From: an uncultured Pseudomonadota bacterium
Lineage (GTDB): Bacteria; Bdellovibrionota_B; Oligoflexia; Oligoflexales; CAIYRB01
Assembly: GCA_903928445.1 (NCBI GenBank)
Contig: CAIYRB010000012.1
Coordinates: 1-38,292, forward strand
Direction of reading: 5' to 3'
DNA length: 38,292 nt
How positions within the stretch are numbered: the stretch's first letter is position 1; every line of letters begins with the position of its first letter. The notes below the pieces were generated by a model that was not told the DNA's origin, searched no databases, and saw only the letters and a program-made list of their open reading frames with translations. Below are positions 7,787 through 16,960 of this stretch, one piece after another. Both the position numbers and the translations under genes were made by a program.

Positions 7787-9460
7787 TTAAGCCTTGCCGC
7801 CGGCAATAGGTAGCCCGGCGTAGTCGGCATTAATCGTGAATTCGATGATCTTATTATCACTACCCGGCTTTGGCCCAGATTGCTTGGCCTCGACCGTTTT
7901 GAGCATTTTCGACTTTTTAATCGACTCAAGGATCTGGTCGACGGTGGCATAACTATCGGTCTCGCCGCGCAGCACCAGCTTGCCGCCGCCGCCAGCGATC
8001 GCATTGTACTGGTACAAGGTGACATCGAGCTTAAGCTCCTTCGGCAAGACCTCGCTGAGCGACTTAAGCACCATCAAAGCTGGACTGGAGGCATTGTCCT
8101 CAAGAAACTGCGCCACCGCCGTACGCTTGTGATTGATCTCTTTTTGCAGCTTTTGTGAGGCATCGTTGCGAAGCTTTTCGAAGGTGTATTTACCCGGCAG
8201 GTACTGGCTCTTAATCGCTGGAAAGATGGCTTGATAGTCTTTCAAATACTGCGCCTGAAGCTGATCGATCTGGCGCTTATAGAAGACGTATTTAACCCCG
8301 TAGCTGACACACAAAAGCGCTAGGGCAATGGCGACGACGCGAAAGGCGGCCGTTGCCCCCTTGAGGATGGACTCGTAGTTTTGCACAAAGGCGAATTCGC
8401 CTTGACGCAGGTTGATCTGGGAAATCCGCTTAGCCGAGCCGACCGCGCGCAAGCCGATCGCCACGCTCTGGGGCATGATCGCCATGTGGTCGATCAGGGC
8501 GGGATTGATCTTCAGGTCGCTTTGATCGATCCGGTTGACCTCGCAGCTGATCTCAAGCTGGTCTTGGAGGTAATGGTTGAAGTTTTTGATACGACTCGTA
8601 CCACCGGAGATAAACAGCTTCGACAGCGGCATTTTCTCCCAGGTCTTGAACGCGTAAAAGGTGCGTCCGAGTTCTTTCACAATCGCGTTAGCAGCCAGGG
8701 TGATGCGCTCAACCACGACGCGGTCGTCACCAGTGAGTTCCTCAGCCGGATCGGCATCACAGAGCACGCGCGACACGCGGTGCTTGATTCGCTGCGCCTC
8801 GGCGAACTCGGTCTCCAAGTCGCGGGCGAGAAACTCAGTGAGGTAGCGACCACCGAGGTTGATCGAGCGAAACATCCGCAACACGCCGTCTTGGACGATA
8901 CACACGGAGGTTTTTTCGTGGCCGACGTCGACCAGGCCACAGCACTCGCCTGGAGGCATGTCGATATAGGGAGCCAGGTTGTAGAACGCTAAACTATCGA
9001 CATCGACGAGCTTTGGGTCGATGTGAATGCGCTGCAGATGCTCGAGAAAGCTACGCAGGAAATTCTTCCGGGTCAAAACCGCCAGCGCCACCGTCTTGTT
9101 ATTCATCGTGCCGAGGATCTGGTGATCGATGATCATGTCGTCCATGTTGAACGGCACGGCGTCCTCCAGCTCCGATAGAATCGCTGCTTCAATCTTGCGT
9201 GGATCGGCAAAGTTAAACGACATCACGCGACTGGAAATATACTGTCCAGGCATCGCCGTGATGATGCGGTCGGCCTTGAGATTGTTCTCTTTGAACAACT
9301 GCTCCATACACGCAGGCAGCACAACGTCGGGATCGAGCTCCTCGCCGTGCGGGATGACGTTCTCGTAAAAGTTGGCGATCTCATACGACTTGAACGTGTT
9401 GACGATCTCGACAGCCTTGATCGAATAGCTGCCAATATCGAGGCCTATAACGCGCTGCAT
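7787..9460 (-). CDS. gspL: T2SS protein GspL with PilM-like actin fold and PilN-like tail
   Basis: 557 residues. Residues 1-340 are an actin-like ATPase domain with the phosphate-1 motif GLDIGSYSIKAVE (6-18), phosphate-2 GLVDVGHEKTSVCIV (175-189) and adenosine motif ISGGTSR (284-290). They resemble PilM of type IV pili more than classical GspL. A PilN-like INLRQGE segment follows at 349-355, then a membrane helix (about 372-394) and a periplasmic coiled coil plus ferredoxin-like domain. The protein is thus PilM and PilN in one chain, which is what GspL is structurally; here the PilM part keeps its nucleotide-binding motifs. GspL ties the GspE ATPase to the platform. GGAGA lies 9 bases before the ATG. 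Confidence 0.9.
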   Translation of the reverse strand: MQRVIGLDIGSYSIKAVEIVNTFKSYEIANFYENVIPHGEELDPDVVLPACMEQLFKENNLKADRIITAMPGQYISSRVMSFNFADPRKIEAAILSELEDAVPFNMDDMIIDHQILGTMNNKTVALAVLTRKNFLRSFLEHLQRIHIDPKLVDVDSLAFYNLAPYIDMPPGECCGLVDVGHEKTSVCIVQDGVLRMFRSINLGGRYLTEFLARDLETEFAEAQRIKHRVSRVLCDADPAEELTGDDRVVVERITLAANAIVKELGRTFYAFKTWEKMPLSKLFISGGTSRIKNFNHYLQDQLEISCEVNRIDQSDLKINPALIDHMAIMPQSVAIGLRAVGSAKRISQINLRQGEFAFVQNYESILKGATAAFRVVAIALALLCVSYGVKYVFYKRQIDQLQAQYLKDYQAIFPAIKSQYLPGKYTFEKLRNDASQKLQKEINHKRTAVAQFLEDNASSPALMVLKSLSEVLPKELKLDVTLYQYNAIAGGGGKLVLRGETDSYATVDQILESIKKSKMLKTVEAKQSGPKPGSDNKIIEFTINADYAGLPIAGGKA

Positions 9461-9500
9461 ACAGAGCTATCTCCTGATTTTCTACCTACTTATCTTCTCA

Positions 9501-10799
9501 TCAGATGAGTTTCCAGTAAAGTACACGGTAGGCGTTCTTCTCGTTTTTCTTGGCATCTGGCATGATGCGTTCGACGACGGCCGTCAGCTTTTTGACGCTA
9601 CCACCGGTGACGCCATCGATCTCGACATGGAAGGTGGTGCTGAACTTCTTAAACCAGTCGGCCCTGGTCGCGCCATCATGGGCGGTCGAGTCGCCTCCTG
9701 AATAGCATAGCAGATTTCGCAGCACCGCTGCCGTGTTCTCACCAGGCTGCCCGAGATTGGTGCCGTCCTCGTCGCGCTTTTTCAGCGCCAGCGCCACCTT
9801 TTCCGTGCAATCGCCGCGCGATTCCGGAAACAAGCACTGCAACAGGCCGCGCGAGGCGGTGTTGATATTGATTTGGAACTTATCATCACCGCGGATCTTT
9901 GCGTAAGGAAATCCGGTGATATACGGCGAAAATACGGCATGGATATCGGCGTCCCAGCCTTCGACCACCCGTAGTTCAGAAACTGAATCTAGCGGTGCGT
10001 TCTTCGCCATCTGTCTTGGTGTGCGCTTTTGATAGGGTTCATTTTCATCGGAGAAGCCGGAGGCACCGTCGGCCACCTTGTCCGGATCGATGTAGTCCTT
10101 GATCCGGTAAGCAAGCTCCTTGCCGGTGACCTTCTTAGATTCGAGAAAGGCCTTTTCCGCCGGACAGGAAAACAAAGCCTCGAGCATCAATAAGACCTGC
10201 GTGCAACGGCCATTTTGGTAACAATCGTTAACATTGATCTTAGACGACTCATCGGTGATATTGATGGTCATGGTGCCATCAAACAACTTTAGCGAATCGA
10301 TGACGGCACTATCGTTGATGGCATTGATGCCAAACTGCTCGGAAAAGGCCGCGGTCATCTCCGCGGTTTCGCCGCCGATGGGAATGCCATTGAGTACCGT
10401 CCAGATATCACCTAAGCCACTCGCCAAATCGGCGTTTGCCGGATTCTGCTGGGCCTGGAACAGGGTGTAGGCAAAATCCGCCATCAGCAGCAAATTAGCG
10501 AGGTTAAGGCCGGACTTGGCCATATACTCGGCCTTCAGGTTGTCCTTCGTATGCGTCGCCAAAGTCAGGTTCACCTGCGACGACAAGATCAGGTCGCTGG
10601 TAAACAGCATCATCACGGAGATGATCATGATGGCGATGATCAAGGCGATGCCGCGCTGACCGTCGCGGTTGGGCGTCGCCGAGTCAGCGCCGTCGCAGAC
10701 GATGTCATGAGACGCATCTGTCGATGCCTTTGGCGCGGCAGCGTCTGCGATGGGGAACCCCCACCGGGTCCGCGGCAATTTAAACGGCGGTCGTGCCAT
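9501..10799 (-). CDS. gspK: T2SS minor pseudopilin GspK
   Basis: 432 residues. The prepilin cleavage site is GQRG|IALIIAIMI, with Gly50 at -1; the mature protein lacks Glu at +5, as is normal for GspK. The leader of 50 residues is very long for a prepilin. The large mature domain (about 380 residues) matches GspK, which caps the pseudopilus tip with GspI and GspJ; it carries a Cys pair region (NDCYQNGRCTQ) and a DYIDPDK segment consistent with the inserted alpha domain and its calcium site. The ATG starts immediately after the gspJ stop (10802). Cleavage needs a GspO-type peptidase that is not encoded in this window. Confidence 0.93.
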   Translation of the reverse strand: MARPPFKLPRTRWGFPIADAAAPKASTDASHDIVCDGADSATPNRDGQRGIALIIAIMIISVMMLFTSDLILSSQVNLTLATHTKDNLKAEYMAKSGLNLANLLLMADFAYTLFQAQQNPANADLASGLGDIWTVLNGIPIGGETAEMTAAFSEQFGINAINDSAVIDSLKLFDGTMTINITDESSKINVNDCYQNGRCTQVLLMLEALFSCPAEKAFLESKKVTGKELAYRIKDYIDPDKVADGASGFSDENEPYQKRTPRQMAKNAPLDSVSELRVVEGWDADIHAVFSPYITGFPYAKIRGDDKFQININTASRGLLQCLFPESRGDCTEKVALALKKRDEDGTNLGQPGENTAAVLRNLLCYSGGDSTAHDGATRADWFKKFSTTFHVEIDGVTGGSVKKLTAVVERIMPDAKKNEKNAYRVLYWKLI

Positions 10800-10801
10800 G
10801 T

Positions 10802-11557
10802 TTACAGCGCCCCCCAGCGCAGAGATTTATCGGGTTCCTTCATTTCGACAAAATCGCTGGCGCCATTTAAGTAGACGACCGTATTGATCGTCAGCACGGC
10901 TTCATCCAGCCCGGCTACATCATTGCCTTGGGCGCCGGCGCGATCGTGCAGATAAGCCTCGATGGTCACGCGGACCATCTTGGGCATGATATTGCGGGTT
11001 TCACTGCGGGCGCTGTCCCAAGCATCCTTGGACCAGCGGTCGCCAGTCCAACACTCGAGGGTAAAGGTCTTGATGCCGTGAGCCAGCAGCGTCGTCGGCG
11101 GCTCCTCTTTCAAGTCAAGGGGTATCACCGGGGTTTCCGCGCGGTAGAGGTCCTTGCGGCCGGGCTCGTCTTTGGACTCCTTCAGCTGATAGACCACCAA
11201 GGTAAACTCGGATTCATGGGCGCTAATCTGCAAGGCTCGATGCGTCATCGTCGTCACCCACAACTTGTCACCGAGGCTCTTCTCTAGTTTAAAGACAGTC
11301 TTCATATTGCGATCGATACCGCCGCGGATCTGATCCTTTTGCGACACCAAAAAGGCATGCTGTAAGTCGTCGCTGAGTTTGCTGACCGCCACGCTTAAGC
11401 GATGCAGCGTCTTAGCCCGTTCGCCGAGGCCTTCGCGCACCTCAAAGCCAGCCTTGAGCATCGACGCAACGCCGACGGTCAACGTCATCAAAATCCCGAT
11501 GGTGATCACAACTTCGAGCAGCGAAAAGCCGGATTCTGACGCAGCTGGACGGCGCAT
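10802..11557 (-). CDS. gspJ: T2SS minor pseudopilin GspJ
   Basis: 251 residues. A short leader ends in ESG|FSLLEVVITIGIL, with Gly10 at -1, Phe at +1 and Glu at +5, a canonical type III signal for prepilin peptidase. The hydrophobic helix is followed by a beta-rich globular domain of the size expected for GspJ. GspJ forms the tip complex with GspI and GspK. There is no good ribosome binding site directly before the ATG; a GGAAGG motif lies about 13 bases upstream, and the 82-base gap after gspI is one of the larger ones in the cluster. Order H-I-J-K supports the assignment. Confidence 0.9.
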   Translation of the reverse strand: MRRPAASESGFSLLEVVITIGILMTLTVGVASMLKAGFEVREGLGERAKTLHRLSVAVSKLSDDLQHAFLVSQKDQIRGGIDRNMKTVFKLEKSLGDKLWVTTMTHRALQISAHESEFTLVVYQLKESKDEPGRKDLYRAETPVIPLDLKEEPPTTLLAHGIKTFTLECWTGDRWSKDAWDSARSETRNIMPKMVRVTIEAYLHDRAGAQGNDVAGLDEAVLTINTVVYLNGASDFVEMKEPDKSLRWGAL

Positions 11558-11639
11558 ATGATCGGTTCAACCTTCCTCTAAACTACGGACTGTGGAGAAT
11601 ATAGTTGCGGCATTTAACCCTGTTGCAAGCGCTACCAAG

Positions 11640-12458
11640 TCAGGTGCCATCGGGATGACCGTCACGGATGTTAGCCGCATTGGGATCTTCCACCGGCTGG
11701 GGGATTTCTGGCGGCAGACCGTTATTGACCTCAGGCAGCCCATTCGGGTCTTGAACTGCGGGGGGAGGAGGAGCGCCATTCGGTGCATTGGCCGTCCCTG
11801 GCGTACCGGGCTTTGGTTTGCCGGCGGCGGCGTTTTTCTTCACCCATGCATCATAAACAGGCTTCAGTTGGGTGATGGCCTCGCTGATCTTCGCCTGATT
11901 AGTCAGTAGATAGGTGAGGCCCGTGGAATTCCTCTGCGCGCCCTCCGGCCATGACACATCGACATGCGCCGTGAGAAAGATCGGCTCGTCGCCAAAGATC
12001 TGTTTAACAGCCGATTCGATCATGTCGTTCGAACTGGTGTCCACTTTGCTACTGCGCTTATCTAGATCGTTACCGTCGCTGTCGTGCTTTTTCTTGCCGC
12101 CACCGACCGCCATCTCGAGTAGCTTGGCAAAGGGGAACTTCCATTCGACGATCTCGAGGGTGTAGGTGTACTCGGTCGAGTCCTCAAACTTCTGGTCGAC
12201 TTGATGCGTCATCAGCTCTTTAAACGGCTTGTTCCGCCAGAAGTATTCGACCTGCGACAGCACGCGCCGAGCCCGCCAGGTGGCTTCGGTGACGTTGCGG
12301 CCATAGTCAGAGAAGACGATGGCATTGCCCTGTACCGCCGCCACCTCAACGATCAAAAAAGCGACGATCGCCAAGGCAATCACCGTTTCGATCAAGGTGA
12401 AGCTAGCCTCACCTGACTGCCGTTCAATTGTCTTTGTCATGTTGGACATCGTAGTCAT
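11640..12458 (-). CDS. gspI: T2SS minor pseudopilin GspI, extended, with Ser at -1
   Basis: 272 residues from the ATG at 12458, overlapping the end of gspH by 35 bases; GGGA lies just upstream. The pseudopilin helix begins FTLIETVIALAIV with Glu at +5, but the residue before Phe is Ser (the stretch reads GEAS|FTLIE) rather than the almost invariant Gly. A Gly sits three residues earlier. The mature protein is roughly twice the usual GspI length because of a Pro/Gly/Asn-rich C-terminal extension of about 70 residues. GspI nucleates the tip complex with GspJ and GspK. Position and the FTLIE helix make the assignment solid; processing efficiency is the open point. Confidence 0.87.
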   Translation of the reverse strand: MTTMSNMTKTIERQSGEASFTLIETVIALAIVAFLIVEVAAVQGNAIVFSDYGRNVTEATWRARRVLSQVEYFWRNKPFKELMTHQVDQKFEDSTEYTYTLEIVEWKFPFAKLLEMAVGGGKKKHDSDGNDLDKRSSKVDTSSNDMIESAVKQIFGDEPIFLTAHVDVSWPEGAQRNSTGLTYLLTNQAKISEAITQLKPVYDAWVKKNAAAGKPKPGTPGTANAPNGAPPPPAVQDPNGLPEVNNGLPPEIPQPVEDPNAANIRDGHPDGT

Positions 12459-13227
12459 GATATCCCGGGGTGACTTCGGCGACACCCTCGTAGGGGTTGG
12501 TCACGATCGTGTAAGGTTCCTGGGTCTCGTCCGGCACCAGTTCGTCCTTCTTGAAGTATATGTAGATCACTGCTCGTTCGACATAGCCGGAGGGAAAAAA
12601 GTAGATCATCGCCCGCGCTTCCGGCCCGATCTCGCTGAGATCCTGTTTATGCCCGTGATGCTCGGCCTGCATCGCTTTGACCATCATATGGGGACCGATG
12701 CTGCGACTAGCCCACTCAAGGCTGTCGACCCGCGACCAATGGGCGCGCTTTAATTGGCTCTTGGCGGCTAGCACCGGTGACTCCGGCGGAATCTCCTTGC
12801 CGGATTTGGGGTCCGATACTGCGGTCCCGGCCATCTCGATATAGTCGTTAAATTTGCTATCAAAGGCGATAGCCTCGTCCTTCTCTTCTTGCTCACCCGG
12901 ATCGCGGTCGATCTTATCACTGCCAAGGCTAAAGTTGCTTTGATCGGCTTCCTCGAGCCAGTAGTCGCCGGAGTTAAACTGAATGACTAAGCGATAGGGT
13001 TTACCGGTCAACACCGCCAGGTCAAAGGCACCGCGGATGTCGCCGGCCAGACCGTTGAGCTTTGTCGCCGTCTCGGCACCGCTGCGCATGTTGAATTGCG
13101 GCAAGGCGACGGAGTAGACGAAAGCCATCAACGCCATGACGATGATCACCTCGATCAAACTGAAGCCGCCGTCGCGGGGAACGGCAGCGACCGAGGCGGA
13201 ATGCTGTGGTTTAAGGGGCTTTCGCAT
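12424..13227 (-). CDS. gspH: T2SS minor pseudopilin GspH
   Basis: 267 residues from the ATG at 13227, preceded by GGAGACGG and overlapping the gspG stop by 17 bases; the open frame extends further upstream but only antisense to nothing useful and within gspG. The leader ends in RDGG|FSLIEVIIVMALM, with Gly21 at -1, Phe at +1 and Glu at +5. The C-terminal domain is larger than in most GspH proteins, with a charged insertion around residues 95-140 (DKIDRDPGEQEEKDE). GspH links the tip complex to the GspG shaft. It is tightly packed between gspG and gspI, so the block is translated as one unit. Confidence 0.9.
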   Translation of the reverse strand: MRKPLKPQHSASVAAVPRDGGFSLIEVIIVMALMAFVYSVALPQFNMRSGAETATKLNGLAGDIRGAFDLAVLTGKPYRLVIQFNSGDYWLEEADQSNFSLGSDKIDRDPGEQEEKDEAIAFDSKFNDYIEMAGTAVSDPKSGKEIPPESPVLAAKSQLKRAHWSRVDSLEWASRSIGPHMMVKAMQAEHHGHKQDLSEIGPEARAMIYFFPSGYVERAVIYIYFKKDELVPDETQEPYTIVTNPYEGVAEVTPGYHDYDVQHDKDN

Positions 13228-13678
13228 CCGTCTCCGGGTAGTTGATGTCGTCCTCGGTACCCATCTGGCCATCGCCGCCGGCGCAGTGCAGCTTGAAGCT
13301 ACGGCCATCAGATTCATAGCCAAAGTCATTGCCCCATGGATCTTTGAGCTTGTTTTCTTCGATGTAGGGACCGCGCCAGGTCTTCGCGTCACCGGGATTG
13401 GTCAGCAGGGCCTTTAGGTCCGGCGGATACTTGTTGTTGTGGATGCGGTACATCTGCAGGTCCCCTTGGATGACCCCAAATGCCAGCTTGACCTGATCCT
13501 TCTTGGCGTTTTCCGATTGGCCAATCAGGTTTGAAACCATGTACGCCATCAGGGTGCCCAGCAAGGCCACGACGATGATGATCTCGATCAAGGACATCCC
13601 GCGTTGCCCCTCGGCGAGGAACTGTGGATGCATCATGGCGTGAAAACGGCGAGAGAGGCGGCGAACCTGAGCTAGCAT
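13211..13678 (-). CDS. gspG: T2SS major pseudopilin GspG
   Basis: 155 residues from the ATG at 13678, which follows AAGGAG by 6 bases. The leader ends in EGQRG|MSLIEIIIVVALLGTL, with Gly27 at -1 and Glu at +5; Met rather than Phe is at +1, a known variation. The mature protein (128 residues) shows the GspG signature: the YPP segment (NNKYPPDLKAL), the WRGPYI motif, DPWGNDFGY and a C-terminal acidic stretch (GTEDDINYPE) that in relatives binds calcium. GspG polymerises into the pseudopilus shaft that pushes substrates through GspD. The ribosome binding site is the best in the cluster, in line with a need for many copies. Confidence 0.96.
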   Translation of the reverse strand: MLAQVRRLSRRFHAMMHPQFLAEGQRGMSLIEIIIVVALLGTLMAYMVSNLIGQSENAKKDQVKLAFGVIQGDLQMYRIHNNKYPPDLKALLTNPGDAKTWRGPYIEENKLKDPWGNDFGYESDGRSFKLHCAGGDGQMGTEDDINYPETDAKAP

Positions 13679-13724
13679 GAGAAACTCCTTGCAAATGAGA
13701 CCACACAATTGAACCGCTGCAGCG

Positions 13725-13758
13725 ATGACCTAGGAGAACAAAGAGAACGACAGGTCAT
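13725..13758 (-). promoter_or_regulatory. Inverted repeat in the gspF-gspG gap
   Basis: ATGACCT (13725-13731) and AGGTCAT (13752-13758) are perfect inverted repeats with a 20-base loop, in the roughly 130-base gap before gspG, the widest spacer inside the cluster. It could be an RNA processing or stabilising stem that raises gspG output, or an operator for an internal promoter. No function is shown by sequence alone. Confidence 0.25.
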
Positions 13759-13807
13759 GGTCGACGATCAATCTTCGAAGCCTAGGGCCTATGTCATGAA
13801 TGATAGA

Positions 13808-15028
13808 TTAGCGGATTTGGTTCATGATCGAAAGCATAGGTACGATGACCGAAGCGATGATCCCGCCGGCCGATCCCGCCATCATGATGATCATGACCGG
13901 CTCGATGAGTGAGATCAGCCCTTCGATCTTGCGCTGGACCTCCGCCTCATAGGCGACTGCCACGTGGGACAGCATCTCCTCGAGCTGCCCTGTGCGCTCC
14001 CCGGTCATGATCATGTGCGTCACTAACGGCGGGAAACGATTGCTCTTTTCAATCGTTACCCCAAGGCTCTTGCCTTCCTGAACGGAGATCTTCGCGGCGT
14101 CCAACACCTCGGCGATGACGGAATTAGAGATGATATTTTTGGTAATCTCCAAAGCCTTGATAATCGGCACACCTGAAGCCAGCAGGGTGGATAAGGTTTG
14201 CGTGAAGCGCGATACCTGCATGCGCATGATGAGAGGGCCAAAGATCGGCACCTCCAAGGCCGCTTTATCAAATTTATGCCGACCCTCTTTGGTGGCGAGA
14301 AAGCGCTTCACGGCAAAAAAGATCCCAGCCCCGGCCAGCGGCAGCAAAAACCACTGGTGTTGGAGGAACTCGGAGATGTTGATGGTTAACTTGGTGTACC
14401 AGGGCAGCGGCGCCTTGAGGCTAATGAAGATCTTCTGCAGCTTGGGCACCAGGCTCATCAGGAGGTATCCGATCAGACCCACCTGCGCCAGCATCATGAC
14501 CGCCGGATACATCATAGCGCTCATCACCTGACCTTTGGCGGCCTCCTGCTTTTCCATGTAATCAGCCAGGCGGTCGAGCACGACGCCAAGGCTACCGGAG
14601 CTCTCGCCCGCACGCACCATGTTGACGTACAAGCGGTTAAACACGGCAGGGAACTGCTGCGCCGAGTCGGCAAAGCTCTTACCCTCCGACACCTGCTCGC
14701 GCACCGCCGAGAGCGTGCCTTGCAGGACGTGGCTTTCAACCTGCGCGGTAAGCGCCCGAAGGCACTCATCGAGCGGGATATGGGCGTTGGTCAAAACCGC
14801 AAACTGCCGCGTCATGACGGCGATTTCCATGGGTTTGATGCGGCTAGAGAACAGCGAGTTTTTGGCTCGAATCTTCTCCATCGACACTTCTTCTTTGATC
14901 TCCGAGACGATGATCTTGTCTTTTTGCCGCAGGCGCAGCTTGGCTGTCTTGGGCGAATCGGACTCGATCTTGCCCTTGCGCGCGGCGCCGGTGGCCGCGT
15001 CGTAGCCCTTGTAGGTGTAAATCGCCAA
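13808..15028 (-). CDS. gspF: T2SS inner-membrane platform protein GspF
   Basis: 406 residues with the typical GspF/PilC build: a cytoplasmic domain starting MAIYTYKGYDAATGAARKG, two repeated helical T2SSF domains (about 70-195 and 270-395), and three membrane helices (about 170-190, 220-240, 375-400). Family signatures present include the MTRQFAVLTNAHIPLDECL segment, the GESSGSLGVVLDRLADYMEKQ motif and its repeat GERTGQLEEML. GspF is the polytopic core of the platform and contacts GspE. The start appears to be TTG with AGGA at 7-base spacing; no in-frame ATG lies near. Confidence 0.95.
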   Translation of the reverse strand: MAIYTYKGYDAATGAARKGKIESDSPKTAKLRLRQKDKIIVSEIKEEVSMEKIRAKNSLFSSRIKPMEIAVMTRQFAVLTNAHIPLDECLRALTAQVESHVLQGTLSAVREQVSEGKSFADSAQQFPAVFNRLYVNMVRAGESSGSLGVVLDRLADYMEKQEAAKGQVMSAMMYPAVMMLAQVGLIGYLLMSLVPKLQKIFISLKAPLPWYTKLTINISEFLQHQWFLLPLAGAGIFFAVKRFLATKEGRHKFDKAALEVPIFGPLIMRMQVSRFTQTLSTLLASGVPIIKALEITKNIISNSVIAEVLDAAKISVQEGKSLGVTIEKSNRFPPLVTHMIMTGERTGQLEEMLSHVAVAYEAEVQRKIEGLISLIEPVMIIMMAGSAGGIIASVIVPMLSIMNQIR

Positions 15029-15067
15029 AGCTGTATCCTGAGTTGATGAATTCGGGCACCGGCCCTA

Positions 15068-16891
15068 CTAACGCAAATCGTCGGTCTGAGTATTCGCCAT
15101 CGCCTCTTCCAGCGAGGTCATGCCGCCAAGCACCTTACCTATCGCCGAGTCCCGCAGGGTCTTCATGCCCTTCTCTAGAGCCTTTTTCTTGATCTTGTTG
15201 GAATCCTGCGACAAAAGGAGGACATCGCGGATATCGTCATCGAGGATCATCAGCTCATGGATCCCCATACGCCCCTTGTAGCCTAGCCCATTGCACTCTT
15301 CGCAGCCATCGCCAGCGCGGAAGATCTTGCGTCCGGCCAGGCTTTCACGGGTCATGCCCATAAGCAACAGCTCGCCATCGATCGGATCATAGGCCTCACG
15401 GCAGCTCGGACAGAGGCGCCGGATCAGGCGCGTCGCCATGATCCCAAGCACCGCTGTGGACACTTGGAAGGGCTGGATGCCAAGGTCGAGAAAGCGCGTC
15501 ACCGTCGTCGCGGTGTCATTGGTGTGCAGGGTCGAGAAGACCAAGTGACCGGTCATCGAGGACTGGATGGCGATCCCCGCGGTCTCACCGTCACGGATCT
15601 CACCGATCATGATGACATCGGGATCCTGGCGCAGAATCGAGCGCAACCCCTCCATAAAGGTCAGGCCGATCTTTTCTTTGACCTCGACCTGGCCGACCCC
15701 AGCGAGCTGGTATTCCACCGGGTCTTCGATCGTCACGATGTTGATATCGGTGGTGTTGATATGCATCAGCGAGGCGTAAAGCAGCGTCGTCTTACCAGAA
15801 CCGGTCGGCCCCGTCACCAGGACGATGCCGTGGCTCTGCTCGATAAGGTTGACCCATTTGGACATAATCTCTGGATCTAGACCCATGTCTTCCAGGCGTT
15901 TGGCACCTGAAGACTTATCGAGAAGACGCATGACGATACGTTCGCCGTGCGAGGTGGGCAGCACCGATAAACGAACGTCGATGTCCTTACCAGCGACGCG
16001 AAACGAGATTCGACCATCCTGAGGAATACGCTTTTCGGCGATGTTAAGCTTGCCGATGATCTTAATCCTGGTCGCCAAGGTCGAGGCGTGGCGACGCGGA
16101 ATCTGCATCTTATCTTGGAGGGCCCCATCGATGCGAAACCGCACCATGATCTCGTTTTCATAGGGCTCGATGTGAATATCCGAGGCGCGCTCTTTGGCGG
16201 CGCGGGCGAGCAAGCCGTTGACTAACCGAATAATCGGCTTCTCGTCGTCGGTGGACTCGAGTAGGTCGCGGGTCTCTTCGAGATCGTCCCCTTCGCCGAT
16301 CTCAGGCGCGTTCAAGTCCTCTAGGACCTTCTGGGAGGCATCGTTGGAGCGCTCATAAACCCGGTTGATGCTGTTTTCGATGACCGCCGGCGGACTGACG
16401 ATCATATTAATATTGGTCGAAAGGATCAACCGCAGGTCGTCAAGCGGGAAGACATTGAGTGGATCGGCGACGGCGACGGTAACGTTAAAATCATCCTTAG
16501 CGACCGGCAGAATCTTATGATCGCGGCAAAACTGAATCGGGATGCTGTCGACTAGGGTCGGATCGATATCATTGGTGGGGAGGCGTGCATAGTACGGCAG
16601 GTCGAGCTGATAGGCCAAGGCCCGCAGTACATCCTCCTCGCTGACGACCTCTTGTTCGACCAAGATCTCACCGAGCTTAGCCGTGCTTTCTGCCTGCTTT
16701 TCCAAGGCTTCATTCAACTGCTCTTCAGACAAGGCCTCGGACTCAACGAGGATCTGCCCAAGCGTCTTGCGTTGCAGTTTGCGAAACGACACCGTCGGCA
16801 GATTGCTCCACTTCGGCTGCGCGGCCTCGCCGCCACTGCCATCGGCAGCAACATGCTTATCGTTTACTGGGTCCGCTTTGTTCGCGTTCAA
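15068..16891 (-). CDS. gspE: T2SS assembly ATPase GspE
   Basis: 607 residues. The N-terminal part (about 40-190) is a T2SSE N1-type domain (LGQILVESEALSEEQLNEAL and its partial repeat). The ATPase half shows the Walker A motif GPTGSGKT (361-368), Asp box IEDPVEYQ, Walker B-like DVIMIGEIRD (425-434) and His box HLVFSTLHTNDT. A C-terminal zinc-binding four-Cys motif (C494, C497, C530, C533) is of the GspE/PilB type. GspE hydrolyses ATP on the cytoplasmic face to drive pseudopilus assembly. The start seems to be TTG with AAAGGA 7 bases upstream; an in-frame stop precedes it by seven codons, which excludes longer starts. Confidence 0.96.
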   Translation of the reverse strand: MNANKADPVNDKHVAADGSGGEAAQPKWSNLPTVSFRKLQRKTLGQILVESEALSEEQLNEALEKQAESTAKLGEILVEQEVVSEEDVLRALAYQLDLPYYARLPTNDIDPTLVDSIPIQFCRDHKILPVAKDDFNVTVAVADPLNVFPLDDLRLILSTNINMIVSPPAVIENSINRVYERSNDASQKVLEDLNAPEIGEGDDLEETRDLLESTDDEKPIIRLVNGLLARAAKERASDIHIEPYENEIMVRFRIDGALQDKMQIPRRHASTLATRIKIIGKLNIAEKRIPQDGRISFRVAGKDIDVRLSVLPTSHGERIVMRLLDKSSGAKRLEDMGLDPEIMSKWVNLIEQSHGIVLVTGPTGSGKTTLLYASLMHINTTDINIVTIEDPVEYQLAGVGQVEVKEKIGLTFMEGLRSILRQDPDVIMIGEIRDGETAGIAIQSSMTGHLVFSTLHTNDTATTVTRFLDLGIQPFQVSTAVLGIMATRLIRRLCPSCREAYDPIDGELLLMGMTRESLAGRKIFRAGDGCEECNGLGYKGRMGIHELMILDDDIRDVLLLSQDSNKIKKKALEKGMKTLRDSAIGKVLGGMTSLEEAMANTQTDDLR

Positions 16892-16960
16892 GACCGCATC
16901 CTTTAGTCATGTCCCTAAGCCCTTACCGCGACCTCTTGCCGCGGCTAAAGCGTGGACCCG

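Noticed and set aside
13228..13392. A 55-residue extension of GspH
   Set aside because: It would lie inside gspG and push the prepilin leader to an implausible length; the ATG at 13227 has GGAG upstream.
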